Assembly: GCF_008017535.1 (NCBI RefSeq)
Contig: NZ_VRUA01000006.1
Coordinates: 1-64,000 of the forward strand
DNA from: Ottowia flava
Lineage (GTDB): Bacteria; Pseudomonadota; Gammaproteobacteria; Burkholderiales; Burkholderiaceae_C
DNA length: 64,000 bases
Reading direction: 5' to 3'
The notes under the pieces were generated by a model. The model was given only the letters and a program-made list of their open reading frames with translations, was not told the origin of the DNA and made no database searches. Positions 7,279 to 16,403 of the stretch are shown piece after piece. The position numbers and the translations under genes were made by a program. Position 1 is the stretch's first letter; each line of letters starts with the position of its first letter.

Positions 7279-10200
7279 ATGTTTGAAAAACTGATTCGAT
7301 TTTCGATCGAGCAGCGATGGCTGGTGCTGCTCGCTGCCATTGCAATGGGTGCCCTGGGCGTCTTCAACTACCAGAAGCTTCCCATCGACGCTGTTCCGGA
7401 CATCACCAACGTCCAGGTGCAGATCAACACGCAAGCCGCCGGTTACTCACCACTGGAGACAGAGCAGCGCGTGACCTACCCCATCGAGACGGTCATGGCC
7501 GGTCTCCCCAATCTGGAGCAGACCCGGTCGTTGTCACGCTACGGCCTTTCCCAGGTCACGGTGATCTTCAAGGACGGCACCGACATCTACTTCGCGCGCC
7601 AGTTGGTGAACGAACGCATCCAGGAGGCCCGGGATAAGTTGCCGGCAGGCATCACCCCTGCGCTGGGACCTATCTCGACCGGCCTGGGCGAAATCTACCT
7701 GTGGACGGTTGAAACCAAGGATGGAGCCAAGAAGCCAGACGGCAACCCCTACACCCCGACAGACCTGCGTGAAATCCAGGATTGGATCATCAAGCCGCAG
7801 CTGCGCAATGTTCCAGGCGTCACCGAAATCAACTCCATCGGCGGTTTTGCGAAGGAATACCAGATTGCGCCAATCCCCGAGCGCCTGGCATCCCTCGGCG
7901 TGACGCTGCAAGACATCGTCACTGCTCTGGACCGCAACAACGGCAACGTTGGCGCGGGCTACATCGAGAAGCGCGGCGAACAGTACCTGGTTCGCGCCCC
8001 TGGCCAGGTCAAGTCGATGGAAGATATCGGCAACGTGATCTTGAGCAGTGCCAACGGTGTCCCTGTGCGTGTGCGGGATGTCGCCGACGTATCGATCGGC
8101 CGGGAACTGCGCACTGGCGCTGCCACGGACAACGGCCGTGAGGTCGTGCTCGGTACGGTCTTCATGCTCATCGGCGAGAACAGCCGTACCGTGTCGCAAG
8201 CCGTGGACAAGAAGATGGTGGAGATCAACCGCAACTTGCCAGAAGGCGTGCACGCGGTCACCGTCTACGACCGCACTGTCCTGGTGGACAAGGCCATCAG
8301 CACGGTGAAGAAGAACCTCATGGAAGGCGCGATCCTGGTGATCGTGATCCTCTTCCTTTTCCTGGGCAATATCCGGGCTGCGGTGATCACGGCAACGGTG
8401 ATTCCGCTGTCGATGCTTTTCACGTTCACCGGCATGGTGAACTACAAGGTCAGTGCCAACCTGATGAGCCTTGGAGCGCTGGACTTCGGCATCATCATTG
8501 ACGGCGCGGTTGTGATCGTGGAGAACTGCGTTCGCCGCCTGGCGCACGCCCAAGCCCACCATGGTCGACCACTGACACGGGCCGAGCGCTTCCATGAAGT
8601 GTTTCTGGCATCGAAAGAGTCTCGCCGCGCCCTTCTGTTTGGTCAGCTCATCATCATGGTGGTGTACCTGCCGATCTTCGCCCTCACTGGCGTCGAAGGA
8701 AAGATGTTCCACCCGATGGCGTTTACCGTGGTCGCGGCACTTGTCGGCGCAATGATCCTGTCGGTGACTTTCATCCCCGCCGCAGTCGCACTGTTCATAG
8801 GCAACCGGGTCAGCGAGAAGGAAAACTTCCTGCTCGGCCATGCGAAGCGAATCTATGCGCCGCTCCTGGATCGCGTCATGTCCGCCAAGGCAGTAGTGCT
8901 CTCCATTGCCGCAGTGGCCGTGGTGCTCTGCGGATTGATCGCGACCCGAATGGGCAGCGAGTTCGTTCCCCAACTCAATGAGGGTGACCTTGCCATCCAG
9001 GCGCTGCGAATCCCCGGTACCAGCCTCTCGCAATCTATCGCCATGCAGCGCCAGATCGAAGGGACGCTGAAAGAGAAGTTCCCTGAAATCGACCGGGTAT
9101 TTGCCAGAACCGGCACTGCAGAAATTGCCTCGGACCCCATGCCGCCGAACATCTCGGACGGGTACATCATGCTCAAGCCCATGGACCAATGGCCCGAGCC
9201 ACGCAAGACTCGTGACGAACTGCTTACCGCCATCCAAGAGGTGGTCGGCAAGATTCCCGGCAACAACTACGAGTTCTCGCAGCCGATCCAGTTGCGCTTC
9301 AACGAACTTATCTCCGGCGTGCGCAGCGACGTCGCGGTCAAGATCTTCGGGGACGACATGGACGTCCTGAACAAGTCGGCAGAAGAGATCTCTTCGATGC
9401 TGCAGAAGATCCAAGGGGCATCGGAGGTGAAGGTCGAGCAGACAACCGGGCTGCCGATGCTCACGGTGAATATCGACCGCCAGAAGGCGGCTCGCTATGG
9501 CCTGAACGTGGCCGACATCCAGGACACGGTGGCCACAGCCATCGGTGGACGTGAAGCCGGAACGATGTTCGAGGGTGATCGGCGATTTGACATCCTGGTG
9601 CGCCTGCCCGAAGCGATCCGCAATGACATGGAAGGCATGAAGCGACTGCCCATCCCGCTGCCTCGCTCAGCGGGCACTGCGGAAGCGCGGACCAACTTCA
9701 TCCCACTTGCCGAAGTCGCTTCCTTTGAGCTCGCCCCCGGCCCTAACCAGGTCAGCCGCGAGAACGGCAAGCGGCGCATCGTGGTGAGCGCCAACGTGCG
9801 CGGCCGCGATGTGGGCTCCTTCGTTGCAGAAGCCGAACAAGGCCTGGCGCAGATCAAGATCCCGACGGGCTACTGGACAAGCTGGGGCGGCACGTTTGAG
9901 AACCTGCAGTCTGCCTCCAAGCGCCTGCAGATTGTGGTGCCCGTCTCACTGTTGCTCGTATTCGTGCTGCTGTTCGCAATGTTCGGAAATGCCAAGGACG
10001 GCCTGCTGGTGTTCACGGGCATTCCTTTCGCGCTGACGGGGGGCATCCTTGCGCTTTGGCTTCGCGACATCCCCATGTCGATCTCCGCGGCAGTTGGCTT
10101 CATCGCACTCTCAGGGGTCGCGGTGCTCAACGGCCTGGTGATGATCTCCTACATCCGCACGTTGAGAGAGGAAGGCGTTGCACTGGACGATGCGATCCGT

Positions 10201-10461
10201 GAAGGCGCGCTGACACGTCTGCGTCCCGTGCTCATGACGGCACTCGTTGCTTCTCTGGGCTTCATCCCAATGGCCATCGCTACGGGAACCGGGGCCGAGG
10301 TGCAGCGCCCGTTGGCCACCGTTGTGATCGGCGGCATTCTTTCCTCGACGCTCCTGACGCTCTTGGTCCTGCCCATCCTTTATCGCCTGGCCCACAAGCC
10401 TGACGAGCAGGTTGAGGACGTGACCGCAGAACCTGTACACCCAGTTCCCTCCGCCCAGTAA
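7279..10461 (+). CDS. czcA: CzcA heavy-metal efflux RND pump
   Basis: This 1060-residue inner membrane proton/metal antiporter of the HME-RND family has two six-helix repeats, each preceded by large periplasmic loops. The diagnostic motif DFGIIIDGAVVIVEN places D402, D408 and E415 at the same numbers as the proton-relay residues of Cupriavidus CzcA. This fits the Zn/Co/Cd (HME1) subgroup rather than Cu/Ag pumps. The N-terminus MFEKLIRFSIEQRWLVLLAA is typical. It is the last of czcIC BA in this order and is followed by a strong terminator. The gene is full length with no frameshift. Confidence 0.94.
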   Translation: MFEKLIRFSIEQRWLVLLAAIAMGALGVFNYQKLPIDAVPDITNVQVQINTQAAGYSPLETEQRVTYPIETVMAGLPNLEQTRSLSRYGLSQVTVIFKDGTDIYFARQLVNERIQEARDKLPAGITPALGPISTGLGEIYLWTVETKDGAKKPDGNPYTPTDLREIQDWIIKPQLRNVPGVTEINSIGGFAKEYQIAPIPERLASLGVTLQDIVTALDRNNGNVGAGYIEKRGEQYLVRAPGQVKSMEDIGNVILSSANGVPVRVRDVADVSIGRELRTGAATDNGREVVLGTVFMLIGENSRTVSQAVDKKMVEINRNLPEGVHAVTVYDRTVLVDKAISTVKKNLMEGAILVIVILFLFLGNIRAAVITATVIPLSMLFTFTGMVNYKVSANLMSLGALDFGIIIDGAVVIVENCVRRLAHAQAHHGRPLTRAERFHEVFLASKESRRALLFGQLIIMVVYLPIFALTGVEGKMFHPMAFTVVAALVGAMILSVTFIPAAVALFIGNRVSEKENFLLGHAKRIYAPLLDRVMSAKAVVLSIAAVAVVLCGLIATRMGSEFVPQLNEGDLAIQALRIPGTSLSQSIAMQRQIEGTLKEKFPEIDRVFARTGTAEIASDPMPPNISDGYIMLKPMDQWPEPRKTRDELLTAIQEVVGKIPGNNYEFSQPIQLRFNELISGVRSDVAVKIFGDDMDVLNKSAEEISSMLQKIQGASEVKVEQTTGLPMLTVNIDRQKAARYGLNVADIQDTVATAIGGREAGTMFEGDRRFDILVRLPEAIRNDMEGMKRLPIPLPRSAGTAEARTNFIPLAEVASFELAPGPNQVSRENGKRRIVVSANVRGRDVGSFVAEAEQGLAQIKIPTGYWTSWGGTFENLQSASKRLQIVVPVSLLLVFVLLFAMFGNAKDGLLVFTGIPFALTGGILALWLRDIPMSISAAVGFIALSGVAVLNGLVMISYIRTLREEGVALDDAIREGALTRLRPVLMTALVASLGFIPMAIATGTGAEVQRPLATVVIGGILSSTLLTLLVLPILYRLAHKPDEQVEDVTAEPVHPVPSAQ

Positions 10462-10471
10462 TGGGCCTTCG

Positions 10472-10500
10472 GGCCCCGCAGTTTGCGGGGCCCATTTTTT
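10472..10500 (+). terminator. Rho-independent terminator after czcA
   Basis: GGGCCCCGC at 10472-10480 pairs with GCGGGGCCC at 10486-10494 around a five-base loop, followed by a T-rich tract. It lies between czcA and the small secreted gene at 10525, so that gene is either expressed by read-through or from its own promoter. Confidence 0.9.
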
Positions 10501-10524
10501 ATTCTGTTCAGCAAAGGAAATCCA

Positions 10525-10899
10525 ATGAAAGCAACCAAGCTTCTCCTCGCACTCACCGTATTCATTTCCGGCGCAGCAATCGCCGCAGACAACCACGACA
10601 CAAAGCCGCTGCATGGCGGTGTAGTGGCCCAGGCAAAAGACGTGGACTATGAGCTTGTGTCCGGCACCGACAAGCTGCAGCTCTACGTCCGCGACCATGG
10701 CAAGCCTGCAGACGTTGCTGGAATGGCGGCAAAGGTCACGCTGTTGACCGGTACTGAGAAGCAGGACGTCCAGCTGTTGCCAGTCGATGGAAAGCTGGAA
10801 GCTTCGGGCAGCTTCAAGGTGGCAGCAGGAACGAAAGCCGTTGCGGCAGTCACCAAAGGCGGCAAATCCGTCGCCTCGGTTCGATTCACCCTCAAGTAA
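10525..10899 (+). CDS. Small secreted protein downstream of czcA
   Basis: This 124-residue protein has a clean signal peptide (MKATKLLLALTVFISGAAIA, cleaved before ADNHD). The mature part begins HDTKPLHGGVVAQAKDVDYE and continues as a beta-rich domain with no cysteine. I recognise it only as a small periplasmic protein often found with czc operons; no function is established. The ATG at 10525 has AAAGGA upstream, and the longer in-frame start at 10483 lies inside the terminator and is rejected. The HGG motif near the mature N-terminus could bind metal, but that is speculation. Confidence 0.75.
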   Translation: MKATKLLLALTVFISGAAIAADNHDTKPLHGGVVAQAKDVDYELVSGTDKLQLYVRDHGKPADVAGMAAKVTLLTGTEKQDVQLLPVDGKLEASGSFKVAAGTKAVAAVTKGGKSVASVRFTLK

Positions 10900-10912
10900 T
10901 CCAAGGTGCGGC

Positions 10913-10954
10913 GGGGCGCTTGAATGTGATTGCACTACGGCAGGCGCCCCGTTT
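10913..10954 (+). terminator. Possible terminator after the small secreted gene
   Basis: GGGGCGC at 10913-10919 can pair with GCGCCCC at 10944-10950, followed by GTTTC. The 24-base loop is long and the T-run short, so this is a weak candidate. Confidence 0.35.
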
Positions 10955-11006
10955 CATGCAGGCAACAACACAGTTCAGAAACGTCTTAGGCCATGGGTCA
11001 CGGACT

Positions 11007-11822
11007 AGGGCGTGTTAACACAAACGCAGTCCATCAGCGACAAGAACGAAGCTGATGAAGCCAAGAAACATGAGGTCGAGCTTGTCGAAGCGCGAGAAGA
11101 TTCGGCGGTAGCCCTTGAGTCGGCGGAACAGGCGCTCGACTTCGTTGCGGCGTCTGTACATCGCTCGGTCATACTCCCAGGGCTCCACGCGCGTCTTCAT
11201 GGGCGGCACGACAGGAATGAATCCGAGGTCGAGTGCGAGCTGGCGAGTTTCGTTACCCTCGTAGGCACGATCCATGAGCAGGTGCAGCGGTCGGCTTGGG
11301 GCACCAAGCCGGCTCAGCAGCGCCCGGCCTTCAGGCGCATCGTGCGCTTGGCCCGGCGACAGCGAGAACGTTATGGCTGTTCGAGCATCCGCGGCAACCA
11401 TATGAACCTTGGTGTTCCATCCACCTCGGGACTTGCCGATGGCCTGAGGGCCGTTTTTTTTAGAGCTCCGGTGCCATCCGGATGCACCTTGATGCTCGTG
11501 GAGTCCAGTGAGACAGCTTCGATCCGGATGCGCACAACCTGCGAGCGTTGAAGCTCCTCGAACATTCGATCGAGCACGCCAGCCTTGGCCCACCGATTCA
11601 TGCGCGTGTAGATCGTGTGCCAGTTGCCGAAGCGCTTTGGCAGGCCTCGCCATTTGCAGCCGTGCTCGGCCACGTAAAGGATGGCGTTGACCACCTGGAG
11701 GTTCGTCAGGCTCACATTGCCTCGCTGGGTGGGCAGACAGTGCTCGATCTGGGCAAATTGCTCGGGTGTGATCTCCATGCGTGAAGTGTCGCAGATTGAT
11801 CATGATTAGAGCAAATAGTGTT
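11007..11822 (-). mobile_element. IS5-family (IS427-like) insertion sequence
   Basis: This is a complete IS5-type element of about 810 bases with one transposase split into two frames. Its right edge is fixed by the terminal GTAAGCG of the neighbouring IS66 element at 11823. The left edge near 11007-11016 is estimated from an AACAC-containing end that mirrors the right one imperfectly. It sits at the tip of IS66. Confidence 0.7.
11015..11778 (-). CDS. IS5-family transposase, made by programmed -1 frameshift
   Basis: The first frame (start ATG at 11778, MEITPEQFAQIEHCLP) carries the N-terminal DUF4096-like domain and the first catalytic aspartate in AVSLDSTSIKVHP. At the T8 run 11454-11461 (A8 on the coding strand, codons CTA AAA AAA) a -1 shift moves into the second frame, which reads KKNGPQAIGKSRGGWNTK. 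It then carries the second aspartate (LLMDRAYEGNETR) and the glutamate in YRRRNEVERLFRRLKGY, ending at a TAA at 11015-11017. All three DDE residues are present, so the fused product of about 255 residues is probably active. Confidence 0.85.
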
Positions 11823-13460
11823 GTAAGCGTCCGGCCAACCCATCTTGACCGGATGACTACAGGCGCAGCTTGCGCATGGCGGCATTGACGCCATTGAGGT
11901 CGAAGCCCGCTGGATCGAAGGGGCCACCATTCCATTTCCACATGTCCAGGTGCTGCGGATGCACTGGGTCCGTGATGGCCTGCAGGAAGTCGCTGTAGCC
12001 AGGTGGGCCACCCACGTCCTCGGGTGGGCAGGCATTGGCGCCCGCCACACACAACGGCCTGCGATTCTTCTCGCCAGGCTCCAAGGTGGCCTCCACCCGG
12101 ATGCGGTGGCGCCAGTCGTCACCGAAGTCGTAGGTGTAGATGAACTCGCCGGTGCCGTCCGCCAGCACCGCCGCCAGGTCACACAGACGCTCATCTCGGG
12201 TCTCGATGCGGGAGGACCAGTCCGGATCAGAAGCGGCGTAGCGCACCTGGCCCACGGTGAAGGCGTGCAGGTGCGCGTTCTTCCAGCCCATGGCCGTCTG
12301 GATGACACGGTCGAGCTTGTCCAGCGTCAATGTGTCGGGCACCCACAGCCGCCGCCAGATGGCCGGCTCCAGGTATTCCAGTTCAACGTGCAGTTGATAG
12401 ACGCGCTGCGGGGTGGAGGAGCGCCGAGGTTTCTTGAGCGTGCTCATTCCCCAAGGCTACCAGCCCTGGCGTCAGGTCGCGGGTTGCCAGCAATGCGGCA
12501 AGAGCTCCTCGATACGGCTGGCCCTATGCGTGGGCAGCCGTGTGAGGACGTCCCTGAGATAGGCATACGGATCGTGCCCGTTCATGCGCGCCGACTGGAT
12601 CAGGCTCATCACCGCCGCCGCCCGCTGGCCCGCACGCAGGCTGCCGGCAAACAGCCAGTTGTTCCTGCCAATGGCGATCGGTCGGATCTGGTTCTCCATC
12701 CAGTTGTTGTCCACGGGCAGTTGGCCATCATCGACGAACCGGGTCAACGCCTCCCAGCGCCGCAGGCTGTAGTCCAGTGCCTTGGCGGTGGCCGATCCAT
12801 CCGGCACCTTCTGGCGCTGCAGCTGCATCCATTCGTGCAAGGCGTCGAGCACCGGCTGGGTCTGCCTGCGCCGAATGTCCCGGCGCAGCGTGGCATCGAG
12901 CTCCCTGACCTCGCGCTCGATGTCGTAAACCCGGGCGAACTGCTGCAGCGCGAACTCGGCGATCTGACTCTTGTTGGCCGCGTGCAGGTCGAAGAATTTG
13001 CGGCGCGCATGCGCCAGGCAACCTACCTCCGTCACCCCGCTGGCGATCAACGCCTTGTAGCCGCTGAAGTCGTCACAGGTCAGGCTGCCTCTCCATTCCC
13101 CCAGGAATGCCCGGGCGTGCTCGCCGGCACGCGACTCACAGAAGTCGTAGACCACGGCTTTCATGTTCTCGAACGCCCCTGGAGCGTAGGCCCACAGGTA
13201 GGCGCGGTGCGTTTTACCCTCCCCCGGTTTGAGCATCGCCACCGGCGTCTCATCCGCGTGAAGCACGCAGCGTTGCAGGATCTCAGCCTTGAGCGCATCC
13301 ACCAGCGGCTGTAGCCGCACCCCGCATGTGCCCACCCACTGCGCCAGGGTCGAGCGCGGGATGGCCAGCCCGGCACGCCCGAAGATCGCTTCCTGGCGGT
13401 ACAGCGGCAGGTGATCGGCGTACTTGCCCACCAGCACCTGGGCCAGCAGGCCGGCGGTGG
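11823..13460 (-). mobile_element. IS66-family element, truncated
   Basis: The left tip begins with GTAAGCGTCC at 11823, matching the GTAA end typical of IS66 elements. It carries a pRiA4b ORF-3 type passenger gene and the C-terminal two thirds of TnpC. The other end is missing: tnpA, tnpB and the start of tnpC are absent, and around 13455-13465 the sequence switches to a sensor histidine kinase reading in the opposite direction. This is a deletion derivative that cannot move on its own. Confidence 0.8.
11857..12447 (-). CDS. Plasmid pRiA4b ORF-3 family protein
   Basis: This 196-residue protein matches the pRiA4b ORF-3 family (PF07929). Conserved stretches are YQLHVELEYLEPAIWRRLWV near the N-terminus, AMGWKNAHLHAF, YTYDFGDDWRHRIRVE and the cysteine/glycine segment CPPEDVGGPPGY. 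The family is a frequent passenger of IS66-type elements and plasmids, and its biochemical function is unknown. It lies just upstream of the IS66 tip and 24 bases downstream of tnpC in the same direction, so it is probably cotranscribed as cargo. Length is normal. Confidence 0.85.
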   Translation of the reverse strand: MSTLKKPRRSSTPQRVYQLHVELEYLEPAIWRRLWVPDTLTLDKLDRVIQTAMGWKNAHLHAFTVGQVRYAASDPDWSSRIETRDERLCDLAAVLADGTGEFIYTYDFGDDWRHRIRVEATLEPGEKNRRPLCVAGANACPPEDVGGPPGYSDFLQAITDPVHPQHLDMWKWNGGPFDPAGFDLNGVNAAMRKLRL

Positions 13461-13465
13461 GGATA
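12472..13465 (-). pseudogene. IS66-family transposase TnpC, N-terminal part missing
   Basis: About 330 residues of a TnpC that normally has about 510-540 remain, beginning at IPTAGLLAQVLVGKYADHLP. The DDE residues are visible in VLHADETPVAM, LTCDDFSGYKAL and PVDNNWMENQIRP, and a C-terminal IS66_C domain follows (SLIQSARMNGHDPYAYL). The N-terminal zinc-finger and HTH regions are lost at the junction with the kinase gene near 13460. The frame runs to 13512, but the last residues are antisense kinase sequence. Without its DNA-binding part it is unlikely to transpose. Confidence 0.85.
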
Positions 13466-14347
13466 GCCGCAGTTGTGGGGACCTTCGTCATCTCGCTGGG
13501 AGGCATGTCCATCGTGAGCTACGGCCTGGCCCCAGTGCGACAGCTTGCGTACCAGCTGAGGTCCTTGTCCGCTGACAACTTGCGCCCGCGCTTGGACGGT
13601 GCCGGTCAGCCCGCAGAGCTTGTACCTCTGGTGGAGCAGTTCAACGGCTTGCTCGGCCGACTGGATCTTGCATACACCCAACTCGAGGGATTCAACGCTG
13701 ACGTTTCGCACGAGCTGCGAACCCCTTTGGCAACGCTCGTCGCCAGCAATGAGCTGGCGCTGCGACGACCAGGGAACTTCGATATGGAGGAAGTTTTGTC
13801 CTCCAACCTGGAAGAACTTCACCGCCTCACTGGCATCATCAACGACATGCTGTTTCTGTCGCAGGCAGACAGGGGCGCCACTGCAAGACGTTCATTTGTC
13901 CCAAGCCTTGCGGCAATCGTCGAACGAGTGGCTGATTACCATGAGGCCGCACTGGCGGATGCTGATTTGCGACTGAAGGTCTCAGGCGATAGCTCCGGCC
14001 ATTTCGATGAACCGCTACTTCGGCGCGCCGTGTCCAACCTGATCGGGAACGCAACCCAATACGCGAAACGGGGCACTGCCATCGAAGTGAACATAGTCAT
14101 CGTGTCAGACACAGAGGTGAGCTTGGTCGTCGCGAACCAAGGCGAAATGGTCTCGCCTGAGATCCTGGGACGTATATTTGATCGGTTCTTCCGCGCCTCT
14201 GCTTCCCGTGAGCATGGGCAGAAGAACCATGGACTAGGTTTGGCCATCACCTCGGCGATTGCGCGCATGCACGGAGGCCGCACGACCGCAGCCAGTACCA
14301 ATGGCAAGACCGAGATTGGCCTTGTACTGGTGAAGACCTTTGCATAG
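13457..14347 (+). pseudogene. czcS: Heavy-metal sensor histidine kinase (CzcS/CusS-like), N-terminus lost
   Basis: From about 13457 the plus strand reads the second membrane helix (VVGTFVISLGGMSIVSYGL) and a HAMP linker (LAPVRQLAYQLRSLSADNLR). The HisKA box follows with phospho-acceptor histidine (DVSHELRTPLATLV), then an HATPase domain with N-box NLIGNATQYA and GLGLAI. The G1 region reads ANQGEM rather than the usual DxGxG. The first membrane helix and the periplasmic sensor domain are missing at the IS66 junction, and no response regulator gene is present in the window. The apparent start at 13424 lies in IS66 sequence. Any product would lack metal sensing. Confidence 0.82.
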
Positions 14348-14422
14348 GTCCAGAGTCAAGACTCATTGCTGCCAGCCAAACCCCGACATCGAGGGTTTGA
14401 CGTGCAATCAACGCAGTTGGGA

Positions 14423-14761
14423 TCAGGGGGCGGGAACGGCCGGGACTGGTGCACCAACGCGGCGTGCCGCCCAGCTTGGGTGCTTCTGAGAGCGCTCCAG
14501 GTCAGCCAGCACTTCTTCGCGGGTTATGGCCTTGCCTTTCACCGGAACTGGTGCACCGAAGCGGTGGTACTGCCACGTGCCGTCTTTCTTGGACTGGTCC
14601 ATTTCGGCGAGAACCTGTTCGCGCGACTTGCCAACCTCGGCATGTTCTGGATGGGTGGTGTAGCCCAGTTCTGTCGGCGCAGAGTGGATGACGCTGCTTG
14701 CCATTGCCGGGGCTGCAAGGGCTACGAAAGAGAGAGCGGTGAGTACGGTACGGACTGCCAT
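14423..14761 (-). CDS. DUF4148 domain secreted protein
   Basis: This 112-residue protein has a signal peptide ending AAPAMASS. Two repeat-like units resembling DUF4148 follow: GKSREQVLAEMDQSKKDGTW and AITREEVLADLERSQKHPSW. Each ends in an RFGAPVPV/RVGAPVPA motif, so this is a different subtype from the two copies near 2.8-3.7 kb. A strong AAGGAG precedes the ATG. It is convergent with the truncated kinase. Function is unknown; association with the metal-resistance block is all the context offers. Confidence 0.75.
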   Translation of the reverse strand: MAVRTVLTALSFVALAAPAMASSVIHSAPTELGYTTHPEHAEVGKSREQVLAEMDQSKKDGTWQYHRFGAPVPVKGKAITREEVLADLERSQKHPSWAARRVGAPVPAVPAP

Positions 14762-14942
14762 GAGATATCTCCTTGGTTGGAATCAACGTGCACTGCAGAC
14801 CGCACCAACCGTTGGACGCTCTACATTGCACATGTGACAGTCTGCTGACCGCATGCCGACAAGTTGCGCACCGAGAGATTACAAGTTCGTCATGTGTTCG
14901 CAGCACCCAGGAACCAAGCAGGCACGTTGATGCGCATTGGAC

Positions 14943-15185
14943 TCAAGCCAGGGGGCCCGACGAAGACGCCGAAGTTGCTGCACTGCTCCTGTTCGCGGCG
15001 AGCCATGCACGACCAAGACCAGTGATCCGGCGAACCGTCGCCGTGCCCGAGCCTGCTACGTCTGGTAGGTCTGCTTCAACCATCCCTGCTGCGGAGAGCA
15101 GACGAAGCAGGTCGATGTCCCCAGTCTTCGTTACCTGCTTTGGCAAGGTGCCAGTTTCGATCTCTCGAAGAAACTCCAATGGCAC
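14943..15185 (-). CDS. Small hypothetical protein
   Basis: A GTG at 15185 preceded by AGGGGAG opens an 80-residue frame. It begins MPLEFLREIETGTLPKQVTK (GTG read as Met), continues with DIDLLRLLSAAGMVEADLP and ends in a serine/alanine-rich tail. The pattern looks like a small winged-helix-type domain, but I do not recognise the family. An upstream in-frame ATG at 15260 gives an arginine-rich, unlikely extension. It lies between the DUF4148 and zinc-ribbon genes on the same strand. Confidence 0.5.
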   Translation of the reverse strand: MPLEFLREIETGTLPKQVTKTGDIDLLRLLSAAGMVEADLPDVAGSGTATVRRITGLGRAWLAANRSSAATSASSSGPLA

Positions 15186-15317
15186 GCTGCTCCCCTTGCA
15201 TCGTGTAGATGTGTTGCGGCCTGACCGACGTCCTGACCCGGATGCCGTCACCCGTGGCACTGTGTGAGCGCCCCACGCCCGAATCGAGTGCTCGGCATGC
15301 CGGCACGTAGATTTCGG

Positions 15318-15605
15318 TCACCCTCTGGCCTGACCGCAGGACCCGCAAAATCGTGCACTGGGTGCGATTACCGTAGAGCACTTGGTGCACTGCGTTGCGA
15401 CCATACTGGTTCCACACTGTTGGCAAAACCTTGCCCCTGGCTGGTTCGCGCAGCCGCAGCTCGCGCACGCGACGAGGTTTGCTGGTCGCGGGGTGTTGTA
15501 TCCGTTGCCATAGCTGCGATTGTGGTCACTGTCTCGGTAATGTCCGCCATGATGGCCGCGGCCACCGCCGTGGTGTCCACTGAAAAGCTTGTTGAAGAAA
15601 CCCAT
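15318..15605 (-). CDS. Double zinc-ribbon protein
   Basis: The 95-residue product starts MGFFNKLFSGHHGGG, with a glycine/histidine-rich N-terminus (GGGRGHHGGHY) and then two CxxC pairs forming a double zinc ribbon: CASCGCANQPGARFCQQCG and CTKCSTVIAPSARFCGSCG. The start follows a perfect AGGAGG with five-base spacing. Such ribbons usually mediate protein contacts or bind zinc structurally. Its place inside a zinc/cadmium resistance block, with a His-rich arm, could indicate metal buffering, but this is inference. Confidence 0.8.
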   Translation of the reverse strand: MGFFNKLFSGHHGGGRGHHGGHYRDSDHNRSYGNGYNTPRPANLVACASCGCANQPGARFCQQCGTSMVATQCTKCSTVIAPSARFCGSCGQARG

Positions 15606-15825
15606 CACATCCTCCTGTGCATGTCGTGATGGGGCTATTTGAAAGCTTGTAGTGGCTTCAAGGTCAACAAATTTCGCCTGACATGGGCCTACCTTGCAGA
15701 GATGTAATCTGCGCGAAAACTTGGCGTTATCCGGGCATCTTCGTAGGGCCGATTCTTCCCATGTTTTGCATGGGGCACAGCCATTCGCAGTGGTGGTTCC
15801 CAGGCGGGGCCACTACAATTTTCGA

Positions 15826-16212
15826 ATGCGTTCCAAACTGCTCGCTCTGCTCATCGCACTGTTGCCTTTGCAACTGTGCTGGGCTGCAGTGGCTCCTTAC
15901 GCGCACAAAGATGCACGCGGTGCCGCGCATATTGCCGGCGTGCATGGTCTTGAGATCTTGCAATCGCAGGAGAACCCTTTTGACGTGGGTCCGGTGTACG
16001 AGATCGCTCTCGATTCTTCGCAGCAAACGGATGCCTCCGGGGCCGACCTGGACTGCGGCGTCTGTCATTCGCACAACCCGGCCGCACCACAACCCAGCCT
16101 CATTGCCGCTATCGCGGCGGTCCATGAATTTTTTGGTGCAATCGCGTTTGCACTGAAACCTCCTCCCGCGCCTCTCCGCCCTGAACGCCCGCAGTGGCGC
16201 GCCCTGGCCTGA
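15826..16212 (+). CDS. Second CzcI-like secreted protein
   Basis: This 128-residue protein starts MRSKLLALLIALLPLQLCWA, closely matching the CzcI signal sequence at 3774. It ends in RPERPQWRALA, matching the PDRPQWPSLA end of that protein. The centre carries a DCGVCHSH motif instead of DCRSCHG and fewer histidines. The ATG at 15826 is chosen because it aligns with CzcI; a longer frame upstream has no signal peptide. It precedes a disulfide-bond pair and a CadA ATPase, so it may do for that block what CzcI does for czcCBA. Confidence 0.72.
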   Translation: MRSKLLALLIALLPLQLCWAAVAPYAHKDARGAAHIAGVHGLEILQSQENPFDVGPVYEIALDSSQQTDASGADLDCGVCHSHNPAAPQPSLIAAIAAVHEFFGAIAFALKPPPAPLRPERPQWRALA

Positions 16213-16403
16213 CCAGGGCATCGGTTCCTCACCGAAACCGCTGCCAACTCGCGAGCCAGCCCGCCGTGCTGTAGCTGGCCTGTCCGTTCGTTTCAGGGAG
16301 TTCCCATGGTCTTTGCCGACGTTTCGTGCGGCCTACTGATCTCATGGGCGCGTAGCACCACACGGGCGCGCGCTTTCAAATCTCGCACGCAGGGCTGGTG
16401 CCC

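Noticed and set aside
7534-9414. 626-residue minus-strand frame opposite czcA
   Set aside because: Antisense shadow of CzcA with a His/Asp-rich, motif-free translation.
11950-13314. 454-residue plus-strand frame across the IS66 region
   Set aside because: Antisense of tnpC and the pRiA4b gene, whose DDE and family motifs are clear on the minus strand.
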